The position numbers and the translations under genes are program-made. DNA of 5,003 bases from Candidatus Poribacteria bacterium (lineage in GTDB: Bacteria; Poribacteria; WGA-4E; B28-G17), in assembly GCA_003645735.1 (NCBI GenBank), contig QNBQ01000186.1:1-5003 (forward strand), read 5' to 3'. Every line of letters begins with the position of its first letter. The first letter of the stretch is position 1. Below, one piece after another: positions 1-5,003 of this stretch. Under the pieces are notes generated by a model. That model worked only from the letters and a program-made list of their open reading frames with translations, was not told the DNA's origin and made no database searches.

Positions 1-297
1 CAGGAGCTGCCGTGGCAGGTGAAGGAGCAGGTCGAGATCCAGATCAAATACGAGGGCTACATAAAGAGGCAGGAGCAGCAGATAAAGCAGTTCAAGAAGA
101 TGGAGGGGATGCTCATACCGCCCGACTTCGACTACTCCAAGGTGAAGGGGATCTCGAACGAGGCGAGGGAGAAGCTGATGAAGATCCGTCCCCGCTCCAT
201 AGGACAGGCCTCCAGGATATCGGGCGTCTCCCCGGCCGATATAGCCGTGCTGATGGTCGCCTTGAAGGCCTGGAAGGAGGAGCGGGAGGCGGTATGA
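1..297 (+). CDS. mnmG: tRNA uridine-5-carboxymethylaminomethyl modification enzyme MnmG (GidA), C-terminal part
   Basis: Only the last 98 residues are in the window; the reading frame is open from base 1 and ends at TGA 295-297. MnmG is the FAD-dependent partner of the GTPase MnmE. Together they install the (carboxymethyl)aminomethyl group at C5 of wobble uridine 34 in certain tRNAs, in the cytoplasm. The visible part is the family's helical C-terminal domain, which in known MnmG proteins contacts MnmE and tRNA. Its hallmarks are clear: [10 protein letters not shown] near the start, the IPPDFDY segment, ISNEAREKL, and the near-invariant [19 protein letters not shown] stretch before a short helical tail. 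The FAD-binding N-terminal domain lies upstream and cannot be checked. The stop overlaps the rsmG start (ATGA at 294-297), the classic gidA-gidB arrangement. Identification is very secure. Confidence 0.96.
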   Translation, partial: QELPWQVKEQVEIQIKYEGYIKRQEQQIKQFKKMEGMLIPPDFDYSKVKGISNEAREKLMKIRPRSIGQASRISGVSPADIAVLMVALKAWKEEREAV

Positions 298-968
298 GGG
301 GGTTCAGGGCGGAGCTTGAGAGGGCGATGCGGAGAGCCGGGTTTAAGCTGAGCGAGGAGCAGATCAGGATGTTCGCATTATACCGCGACGAGCTTAAAAA
401 GTGGAACAGAAGGGTCAACCTCACGTCGATAACCGATGACAGAGGGATAATCCACAAGCATTTCATCGACTCTCTCCTCCCCTTGAAGCTCGGCCTGATA
501 GAGCCGGGCGCGAAGCTGGCGGACGTCGGGACGGGGGCGGGCTTCCCAGGCCTCCCCATGAAGATCTGTGAGCCGTCGATCGAGACGACCCTGATAGACT
601 CATCCCACAAGAAGACGGCCTTCTTGAAATACCTGACGGTCATGATGGGCCTCAGCGGGGTGAGGGTGGTGTGGGGCAGGGCCGAGGAGCTGGCCGAAAG
701 GCCCGGGTTTGAGGGGGCGTTCGACGTCGTCACGACCAGATATGTGGCCGATTTGTCCGATTCGGTCGGCTACTGCCTCAAGCTGCTCAGGCCCGGGGGG
801 ATCTTCATCGCCTTCAAAGGGGAGGACGCCGAGCGGGAGGTCGAGGAGGCCTCTGAGCTTATAGCCGAGCTGGGCGGGGAGGTGGAGGCCGTTTTGAGGC
901 CCGAGATGCCGCCCGGCCTCGACACGGGCAGAAGGCTTGTCCTGATCAGAAGGAGGGGTGAAGGATGA
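294..968 (+). CDS. rsmG: 16S rRNA (guanine-N7)-methyltransferase RsmG (GidB)
   Basis: This 224-residue protein should make the SAM-dependent N7 methylation of the 16S rRNA residue equivalent to E. coli G527. Loss of that mark causes low-level streptomycin resistance in several bacteria. Length is close to the usual 205-240. The family pattern is present in order: [10 protein letters not shown] (37-46), the SAM-binding glycine loop [12 protein letters not shown] (77-88), the second acidic strand [12 protein letters not shown] (100-111), [11 protein letters not shown] (144-154) and the AFKG strand (173-176). The segment TTRYVADL replaces the usual TSRA(V/F) pattern, a modest departure. The frame stays open upstream inside mnmG, but the start at 294 is chosen because it gives the family's normal N-terminus, has GGGAGG at 284-289, and forms an ATGA overlap with the mnmG stop. 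Its own stop overlaps the next start in the same way, suggesting translational coupling. Confidence 0.95.
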   Translation: MRGFRAELERAMRRAGFKLSEEQIRMFALYRDELKKWNRRVNLTSITDDRGIIHKHFIDSLLPLKLGLIEPGAKLADVGTGAGFPGLPMKICEPSIETTLIDSSHKKTAFLKYLTVMMGLSGVRVVWGRAEELAERPGFEGAFDVVTTRYVADLSDSVGYCLKLLRPGGIFIAFKGEDAEREVEEASELIAELGGEVEAVLRPEMPPGLDTGRRLVLIRRRGEG

Positions 969-1777
969 AACCGTGTCTGAACGGCGCGACCACGATGCCC
1001 TACCCGCTTGAGGAGGACATAAGGTGCGCCTCCAAGGCGGGGTTCAAGGGGATAGAGATCTGGACGGCCAAATTGAGGGCGTTTCTGGAGAGGAACACAA
1101 CGGCGGCGCTCAGGGCGATGCTGGAGGATCACAACCTGACGCCGGTCGCCCTCTGCCCCTACAGCATAAGGTTCTTCTCGGGCGAGGAGGAATGCGCCGA
1201 GGAGCTGAGGGAAGCGGCCAGGATAGCCTCGGAGATAGGGTGCGACCTGCTGCTGGTCTGCCCCGATGCGCCGCCGCCCGATATGGACGAACACTCCGCC
1301 TGGAAGATAGCCGGATCGCGAGCCCGCGAATACGCCGAGGTCGTCTCCGAACACGGCGTCAGGCTGGCCATAGAGCCGCTGGGAGGTCACCCGTTCGTGC
1401 CCGGTCCCAAAGAGGCCCTCAGGATCGTCGAAAGGGCCGATCACGAGGCGATCGGGATCATGATGGACACCTTCCATTACTACAAATCGGGCGTGACGGT
1501 CGAGGAGATCGAGGGGATACCGATAGAGAAGCTCTTCCTGATCCACGTCAACGATTGCGAGGATCTCCCCAAGGAGGAGCTGCAGGACGGGCACAGGCTG
1601 TATCCCGGGCTGGGGGTCATACCGCTGAGGGAGATGCTGAGCGCCGTCAAGAGGAAGGGATACGACGGCTTCCTGTCGGTCGAGGTTTTCCGGCAGGAGT
1701 ATTGGGACAGGCCTCCCCTTCAGATCTGTAGGGAGGCCAAAAAACACTTGGACGAGGTGATGGAATCCCTGGCATGA
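965..1777 (+). CDS. Sugar phosphate isomerase/epimerase-like TIM-barrel protein
   Basis: A 270-residue protein of the xylose isomerase-like / AP endonuclease 2 TIM-barrel superfamily. Members are soluble metal-dependent isomerases, epimerases or dehydratases of sugars and polyols; the substrate here cannot be read from sequence. Barrel strands are recognisable: GFKGIEIW (26-33), LTPVALCP (58-65), GCDLLLVCPDA (92-102), VRLAIEPLG (132-140), IGIMMDTFH (163-171), LFLIHVND (190-197) and GFLSVEVF (235-242). The probable metal ligands are E137, D168, H194 and E240, with H171 (DTFH) and the DGHRLYPGLG loop (208-217) as the usual accessory elements, so the active site looks intact. There is no signal peptide. 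The start has an excellent AGGAGG (951-956) eight bases upstream and overlaps the rsmG stop by ATGA; the stop overlaps the next start likewise. The link to MnmG/RsmG is not a function I recognise. The family call is firm, the precise reaction unknown. Confidence 0.88.
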   Translation: MKPCLNGATTMPYPLEEDIRCASKAGFKGIEIWTAKLRAFLERNTTAALRAMLEDHNLTPVALCPYSIRFFSGEEECAEELREAARIASEIGCDLLLVCPDAPPPDMDEHSAWKIAGSRAREYAEVVSEHGVRLAIEPLGGHPFVPGPKEALRIVERADHEAIGIMMDTFHYYKSGVTVEEIEGIPIEKLFLIHVNDCEDLPKEELQDGHRLYPGLGVIPLREMLSAVKRKGYDGFLSVEVFRQEYWDRPPLQICREAKKHLDEVMESLA

Positions 1778-3057
1778 GGGTGTTGATCGCCACCGGAGAT
1801 CGCAAGCTGGTCGGGGAGCTCAGCGGGGTGCTCCCCGACGAACATTCGGTGGTCGTGGCGGGGGATCCCGGGTCGGCCCGTCAGGCGCTCGGGGAGGTCG
1901 ATCTGGCATTCATCGATCCCTCCTTCCTGAGCCTCGTCGATCCCGGCTCCGGGAAGCTCTTCATACTTGTGGCCGATGAGGATGAGGTGCCGGAGGACGC
2001 CCTCGAGCGGGGGATTTGGGATGTGCTGCTCAGGCCGCTCAGGAACTGGCAGGTGACCATGGCGCTCAACAGGGCGGAGAGGATGCTCGCCTTCATCCCC
2101 CCGGAGGAAGGGGAGGCGGAGGAGGAGTTCGTGGTGGGGAGCAGCCGGGCGATCAGGGAGGTGTATGAGCTGGCCGCGAAGGTGGCGCCGACCAAGGCCA
2201 CGGTGCTGATAGAGGGTGAGACGGGGACGGGCAAGGAGGTGTTGGCGAGGTTCATCCACCGCCGCTCGCCGCGAGCCGCCAAGCCCTTCATCCCGGTCAA
2301 CTGCGGCGCCCTGCCCGAGACGCTGATAGAGGACGAGCTTTTCGGCCACGAGAAGGGGGCCTTCACGGACGCATACTACCAGAGGAAGGGAAGGTTCGAG
2401 CTGGCCGACGGCGGAACGCTCTTCCTGGACGAGGTCACCTCGCTCTCCCCCAACGCGCAGGTCAAGCTGCTGAGGGTGCTCCAGGAGGGGGAGTTCGAGA
2501 GGATCGGTGGGGCGGAGCCGATAAAGGTGGACGTCAGGATCATCGCCGCCTCGAACGAGAACGTCAAAAAGGCCGTCGAGGAGGGCAGGCTGAGGGAGGA
2601 TCTCTACTACAGGCTCAACGTCGTCACCATAAGGATACCCCCCCTCAGGGAGAGGAAGGAAGATATACCGGAGCTGGCCTCCTACTTCGTCCGCAAACAC
2701 GGCAGAAGACACGGCAGGGGGGAGATGTCGATCTCCGAGGAGGCGATGGAGATGCTCTTGAGATACGATTGGCCGGGCAACGTGAGGGAGCTTGAAAACG
2801 CCCTGGAGAGGGCCGTTATCCTCGCCGAGGGGGACGAGATAACCGTTCAGGATCTCCCGCCCTGGATATTGGGGGAGCCGGAGGGCGAGAGGAGGGAGGA
2901 CGGCATCTTCATCCCGTTCGGCATGACGTTGGATGAGGTGGAGAGGCTTCTGATCAAGGAGACGCTGCTGAGGACAGGCGGCGACAAGACGAAGGCGGCG
3001 CAGATACTGGGCATAAGCCGCAGGACGATCTACAGGAAGCTGGGGGAGCTATCCTGA
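1774..3057 (+). CDS. NtrC-family sigma-54-dependent transcriptional activator with degenerate receiver
   Basis: A 427-residue bacterial enhancer-binding protein that would use ATP hydrolysis to remodel RNA polymerase-sigma-54. Residues 1-105 resemble a response-regulator receiver: D48 sits where the phospho-acceptor should be, but only D9 of the acidic pair is present, the usual Thr after strand 4 is V66, and the usual Lys is R87. The AAA+ domain (about 119-365) is complete: Walker A GETGTGKE (148-155), sigma-54 contact loop GAFTDA (195-200, canonical GAFTGA), Walker B GGTLFLDE (213-220), arginine fingers R274 and R280, and the sensor II segment [10 protein letters not shown] (333-342). A Fis-type helix-turn-helix ends the protein (about 402-426: [20 protein letters not shown]). 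The start overlaps the upstream stop (ATGA 1774-1777), with GAGGTGAT at 1754-1761 as a somewhat distant ribosome site. No adjacent kinase gene and no sigma-54 promoter were seen, so the signal and targets are unknown. Confidence 0.95.
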   Translation: MRVLIATGDRKLVGELSGVLPDEHSVVVAGDPGSARQALGEVDLAFIDPSFLSLVDPGSGKLFILVADEDEVPEDALERGIWDVLLRPLRNWQVTMALNRAERMLAFIPPEEGEAEEEFVVGSSRAIREVYELAAKVAPTKATVLIEGETGTGKEVLARFIHRRSPRAAKPFIPVNCGALPETLIEDELFGHEKGAFTDAYYQRKGRFELADGGTLFLDEVTSLSPNAQVKLLRVLQEGEFERIGGAEPIKVDVRIIAASNENVKKAVEEGRLREDLYYRLNVVTIRIPPLRERKEDIPELASYFVRKHGRRHGRGEMSISEEAMEMLLRYDWPGNVRELENALERAVILAEGDEITVQDLPPWILGEPEGERREDGIFIPFGMTLDEVERLLIKETLLRTGGDKTKAAQILGISRRTIYRKLGELS

Positions 3058-4218
3058 GGTCGATTTGAGGGCCGCTTCATAAACGACCCTGAGCGGGACG
3101 CCCGCCTTCCTAGCGGCCTCCTTGCACGAGTCATACTCCGGCGCGATCTTCACCACCTCCCCCATCCTCGACACCTTCACCTTAACCCTGCCATAGGGCG
3201 TATCGACCTCCACCACCTCCCTGGGCAGCTTCAGCCTCCGGGCCTCGAACATCCTCACCCCTATCGTGCTGGTCTCGGATAGCATCAGCTCGGCCATCCT
3301 CCCCTCATCCCCCCTGCGGGCTATGACCGAAACTTTAACCGCCGGCCTGTTCTTCTTCATCTGGATGGGCGTGAAGAAGACGTCCAAAGCCCCCGCTTCA
3401 AACAGCCTCTCCATCAGATACCCCAGCATCTCCGGGTTCATGTCGTCCACGTTCGTCTCCAAAACCGTCACGACATCGGTCAACAGCCCCTCCTCGCAAA
3501 GCTCGCCCATCACTACCCTCAAAACGTTCGGCTGCTGAGGCAGCTCCCTCGACCCCGCCCCGTATCCCACGCCTTCTATCCTCATGGGGGGCATGGGGCC
3601 GAAATCGGAGGCGAGGGTCGAGGCTATGGCGGCGCCCGTGGGCGTGGTCAGCTCCGCCTCTATATCCGTCCCCCTAACCGGGGCGCCCCTCAAAAGCTCG
3701 ACCGTGGCGGGGGCCGGGACGGGGATGGTTCCGTGCGCCGAACGGGTGAACCCCCTCCCCAGCGGGATGGGCGACGAGAAGACCTTCTCCACCCCCAGCA
3801 GATCCAGGGCTAAGGCCGTCCCGACCACGTCCACGATCGAGTCGATCGCGCCCACCTCGTGGAAGTGAACCTCCTCCTTCGGCACCCCGTGAACCCTGGC
3901 CTCGGCCTCGGCCAGGCGGTCGAAGATCTCCTTGGCCCTCGACTTCGCCCTCTCCGATATGTCCGCCGAATCGATTATCTCGAATATCTCGCTCAGCCCC
4001 CTCCGCTCGTGCGGATGGCGATGGTCGACCTCCACCGTGAACTTGGTCGCCGATATCCCTCCCCTCCTGACCTTCTCCGCCCGGATCTCATACCCCCTCA
4101 GGCCGAGCTTGGCCAGCTCGGCCCTCAGCGCCTCGAAATCCAGGCCCAGATCTATAAGCGCCCCCAGCGTCATATCCCCGCTTATCCCGGAGAAACAGTC
4201 CAAGTAAATCGCCCTCAT
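3049..4218 (-). CDS. larC: Nickel pincer cofactor biosynthesis protein LarC (nickel insertase)
   Basis: This 389-residue protein is the LarC/DUF111 family nickel insertase. In characterised systems LarC acts last in making the nickel-pincer nucleotide cofactor, in a CTP-dependent step after LarB and LarE; the cofactor serves LarA-type racemases and epimerases. Family hallmarks: N-terminal YLDCFSGISGDMTLGAL (5-21), a small histidine cluster DHRHPHERR (65-73) where other LarC proteins carry a longer His-rich run, HFHEVGAIDSIVDVVG (118-133), GTIPVPAPAT (163-172), ETNVDDMNPE (254-263), FFTPIQMKKNRP (281-292) and PEYDSC (360-365). It is one uninterrupted frame, unlike Lactobacillus plantarum, where a programmed frameshift joins larC1 and larC2. 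The ATG is preceded by AGGAGG and an 8-base spacer (4219-4232 on the complement). The stop TAG (3049-3051) lies inside the convergent activator gene. No larA, larB or larE is visible, so the client enzyme is unknown. Confidence 0.93.
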   Translation of the reverse strand: MRAIYLDCFSGISGDMTLGALIDLGLDFEALRAELAKLGLRGYEIRAEKVRRGGISATKFTVEVDHRHPHERRGLSEIFEIIDSADISERAKSRAKEIFDRLAEAEARVHGVPKEEVHFHEVGAIDSIVDVVGTALALDLLGVEKVFSSPIPLGRGFTRSAHGTIPVPAPATVELLRGAPVRGTDIEAELTTPTGAAIASTLASDFGPMPPMRIEGVGYGAGSRELPQQPNVLRVVMGELCEEGLLTDVVTVLETNVDDMNPEMLGYLMERLFEAGALDVFFTPIQMKKNRPAVKVSVIARRGDEGRMAELMLSETSTIGVRMFEARRLKLPREVVEVDTPYGRVKVKVSRMGEVVKIAPEYDSCKEAARKAGVPLRVVYEAALKSTSG

Positions 4219-4248
4219 CCCTGAAACCCTCCTCGGAGGTCGATGGAA

Positions 4249-4278
4249 AAGTTACCACATCGACCCGCCCCCAGTCAA
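4249..4278 (-). promoter_or_regulatory. Possible sigma-70-type promoter of larC
   Basis: On the minus strand TTGACT (4273-4278) is followed after 18 bases by TAACTT (4249-4254). Transcription would begin near 4242 and leave a short leader carrying the AGGAGG of larC. The -35 is good and the -10 is weak (about three of six consensus positions), so this is a plausible rather than firm call. Confidence 0.4.
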
Positions 4279-4319
4279 ACCGGCTTGCCTCCCCCGGGCG
4301 GGTTCAAGCCGACCCGGTT
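4278..4319. repeat. Inverted repeat in the larC / tRNA intergenic region
   Basis: CGGCTTG (4281-4287) and CAAGCCG (4305-4311) are perfect inverted arms around a GC-rich 17-base loop that contains CCCGGG. Outside them AAC and GTT can pair across a bulge. No T-run follows on either strand, so it is not an obvious intrinsic terminator. It sits just upstream of the putative larC -35 and could be an operator or a chance GC-rich dyad. The rest of the 4219-4430 spacer holds only the two promoters; a 65-codon frame through it is not credible as a gene. Confidence 0.35.
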
Positions 4320-4386
4320 CGACCCCGATGAGCTGGAGGGACATGTGGTCGAGGAGCTTCGGCTGAGGTGGAGAGGGCTGGGGCAC

Positions 4387-4415
4387 TTGACAACTCGTTT
4401 ATCAGCTGGTATACT
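4387..4415 (+). promoter_or_regulatory. Strong sigma-70-type promoter of the tRNA operon
   Basis: A perfect -35 box TTGACA (4387-4392) is separated by exactly 17 bases from TATACT (4410-4415), a one-mismatch -10 box. The predicted start, near 4421-4423, lies 8-10 bases before the mature 5' end of tRNA-Val. Box quality, spacing and position all fit a strong stable-RNA promoter. Confidence 0.88.
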
Positions 4416-4430
4416 AGTTTATGCTCTGGT

Positions 4431-4507
4431 GGGCGGGTAGCTCAGGTGGTTAGAGCGATGGCCTTACAAGCCGTAGGTCATAGGTTCGAGTCCTATCCCG
4501 CCTACCA
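4431..4507 (+). tRNA. tRNA-Val (anticodon UAC)
   Basis: The full cloverleaf folds by eye. Acceptor stem GGGCGGG (4431-4437) pairs with CCCGCCT (4497-4503), with one terminal G-U pair. The D arm is GCTC/GAGC (4440-4443, 4453-4456). The anticodon stem ATGGC/GCCGT encloses loop CTTACAA (4463-4469), with anticodon TAC at 4465-4467. The T arm is ATAGG/CCTAT around TTCGAGT. The discriminator is A4504, as expected for valine tRNAs, and CCA (4505-4507) is gene-encoded. It reads GUA and probably other GUN codons. It is the first gene of a two-tRNA transcript. Confidence 0.97.
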
Positions 4508-4529
4508 GCTTTGGGACCCTCAGAGGATC

Positions 4530-4608
4530 GGGCTCGTGGTGTAGCCTGGCCTAACACGCCGGCCTGTCGAGCCGGAGATCGCGGGTTCAAATCCCGTCGA
4601 GCCCGCCA
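4530..4608 (+). tRNA. tRNA-Asp (anticodon GUC)
   Basis: Acceptor stem GGGCTCG (4530-4536) pairs fully with CGAGCCC (4598-4604). The D arm is GTGT/ACAC (4539-4542, 4554-4557) with an 11-base loop holding the conserved GG. The anticodon stem CCGGC/GCCGG encloses CTGTCGA (4564-4570), with anticodon GTC at 4566-4568. The T arm is GCGGG/CCCGT around TTCAAAT. The discriminator G4605 is the known aspartate identity base, and CCA (4606-4608) is encoded. It lies 22 bases after tRNA-Val, with no promoter or terminator between, so the two are co-transcribed. Confidence 0.97.
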
Positions 4609-4615
4609 GTTTCCG

Positions 4616-4650
4616 CCACAGGTTACCCCGGCGGTAGCCTGTGGTTTTTT
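4616..4650 (+). terminator. Rho-independent terminator after the tRNA operon
   Basis: A 12-bp stem, CCACAGGTTACC (4616-4627) with GGTAGCCTGTGG (4633-4644), contains one T-G wobble. It closes a five-base CCGGC loop and is followed directly by six T residues (4645-4650). It begins seven bases after the CCA end of tRNA-Asp and ends 33 bases before the rtcB start, so it separates the two units or attenuates read-through into rtcB. Confidence 0.93.
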
Positions 4651-4683
4651 CATATGTGAGAAAGCCGCAGGGGGATCGGGGAG

Positions 4684-5003
4684 ATGGCCAGGATCAGATA
4701 TGAGAAGATCACCGATTACAAATGGCGCGTCCCCAAAGGGGCCGTGCCGGGGATGAAGGTTGAAGGCATATTTTACGCCAGCGAGAAGCTGCTCAAGAAG
4801 ATAATGGAGGACAACAGCCTGCTCCAGCTGGCCAACGTCGCCACCCTGCCCGGCATCGTGAAATACTCGCTCGCCATGCCCGACATCCACTGGGGCTACG
4901 GCTTCCCCATAGGCGGGGTCGCGGCGATGAACCCCGATGAGGGAGGGGTCATCAGCCCCGGAGGAGTCGGCTACGACATCAACTGCCTCTCCGGCGACTC
5001 CAA
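4684..5003 (+). CDS. rtcB: RNA-splicing ligase RtcB, N-terminal part, interrupted by a probable intein (runs off window)
   Basis: The first 106 codons of an RtcB ligase, which joins RNA 2',3'-cyclic or 3'-phosphate ends to 5'-hydroxyl ends using GTP and Mn2+; in bacteria its role is thought to be RNA repair. The N-terminus is typical: [16 protein letters not shown] (4-19), then [40 protein letters not shown] (64-81) and [15 protein letters not shown] (87-101). D98 and C101 correspond to the metal-binding Asp and Cys of Pyrococcus RtcB (Asp95, Cys98). From C101 on, the expected GVR is replaced by LSGDS, an intein block A signature. The start is fixed: an in-frame TGA lies at 4657-4659, 4684 is the only ATG after it, and AGGGGGA (4669-4675) is eight bases upstream. 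No clear separate promoter was seen after the tRNA terminator. The remainder, including His residues and the guanylylated His, lies beyond the window. Confidence 0.92.
   Translation, partial: MARIRYEKITDYKWRVPKGAVPGMKVEGIFYASEKLLKKIMEDNSLLQLANVATLPGIVKYSLAMPDIHWGYGFPIGGVAAMNPDEGGVISPGGVGYDINCLSGDS
4984..5003 (+). mobile_element. Start of a probable intein inside rtcB (block A)
   Basis: From the TGC codon at 4984-4986 the translation reads CLSGDS followed by Lys or Asn. This fits the N-terminal splice motif of class 1 inteins (Cys1, often followed by L/F-x-G-D-S/T), and it departs exactly at a point where RtcB is otherwise near-invariant. It is known that the Pyrococcus horikoshii RtcB gene carries an intein; I recall the same GYDIN/C position. 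Only about six residues are visible, so blocks B, F and G and any homing endonuclease cannot be seen. Confidence 0.8.

Noticed and set aside
12..293. N-terminal extension of the rsmG frame upstream of 294
   Set aside because: The extra residues are a shifted read of mnmG with low-complexity Gly/Glu/Arg/Asp content and do not resemble the RsmG N-terminus.
1770..1790. Sequence resembling a sigma-54 -24 element (TGGCAT) at the activator start
   Set aside because: No GC dinucleotide lies at the right spacing for the -12 element, and the site is inside an overlapping gene junction.
770..2712. Long minus-strand frames (770-1747 and 1720-2712)
   Set aside because: They are antisense to well-identified genes, have proline-, arginine- and leucine-rich low-complexity composition, and reflect high GC content.
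4243..4440. Plus-strand 65-codon frame in the larC-tRNA spacer
   Set aside because: It spans the strong tRNA promoter and stops inside tRNA-Val, its GGAGGT lies only two bases from the ATG, and the product resembles no family I recognise. A decayed gene fragment cannot be fully excluded.
4511..4756. Plus-strand open frame of 81 codons through tRNA-Asp and the terminator
   Set aside because: It reads through a structurally perfect tRNA and a terminator and then runs out of frame inside rtcB.
4450..4890. Minus-strand open frame of 146 codons across the tRNAs and the rtcB start
   Set aside because: It is the antisense of tRNA-Val, tRNA-Asp and rtcB. Segments such as RRDLNPRSPA and RRDRTRTYDL are the familiar false proteins that arise from reading tRNA genes backwards.
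1..5003. CRISPR arrays, insertion sequences, direct-repeat arrays
   Set aside because: No regularly spaced repeats, transposase-like proteins or terminal inverted repeats were seen; nearly all bases are accounted for by genes.

Overview
The window is a GC-rich bacterial chromosome segment, very densely packed. Plus-strand genes use AGG for arginine and ATA for isoleucine heavily and have purine-rich coding strands. That style is common in thermophilic or deep-branching uncultured bacteria. The bacterial assignment rests on the mnmG-rsmG pair, a sigma-54 activator, a consensus sigma-70-type promoter and a rho-independent terminator. I cannot name the taxon; a thermophilic lineage is only an inference.

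Region 1 (1-3057, plus strand) is a four-gene cassette: the C-terminal end of mnmG (tRNA wobble-uridine modification), rsmG (16S rRNA m7G methyltransferase), a TIM-barrel sugar-phosphate isomerase/epimerase-like protein, and an NtrC-type sigma-54-dependent activator with a degenerate receiver. Each of the three junctions is an ATGA stop/start overlap, so the genes are almost certainly co-transcribed and translationally coupled. Two genes concern RNA modification. The isomerase-like gene and the activator look like lineage-specific additions.

Region 2 (3049-4218, minus strand) is larC, the nickel-pincer-cofactor nickel insertase. It converges on the activator with a 9-bp overlap of the two 3' ends. 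It has a good Shine-Dalgarno sequence and a plausible promoter in the intergenic region.

Region 3 (4219-4650) is a short intergenic segment holding divergent promoters and an inverted repeat. It is followed by a tRNA-Val(UAC)/tRNA-Asp(GUC) operon with a near-perfect TTGACA-N17-TATACT promoter and a strong rho-independent terminator.

Region 4 (4684-5003, plus strand, running off the edge) is the start of rtcB, the RNA 3'-phosphate/5'-OH ligase. The conserved active-site segment GYDINC is followed not by the expected GVR but by LSGDS, which matches the start of an intein (block A, CLSGDS). The most interesting item in the window is therefore the N-terminal splice junction of a probable intein at the metal-binding cysteine of RtcB; the rest lies beyond the window.
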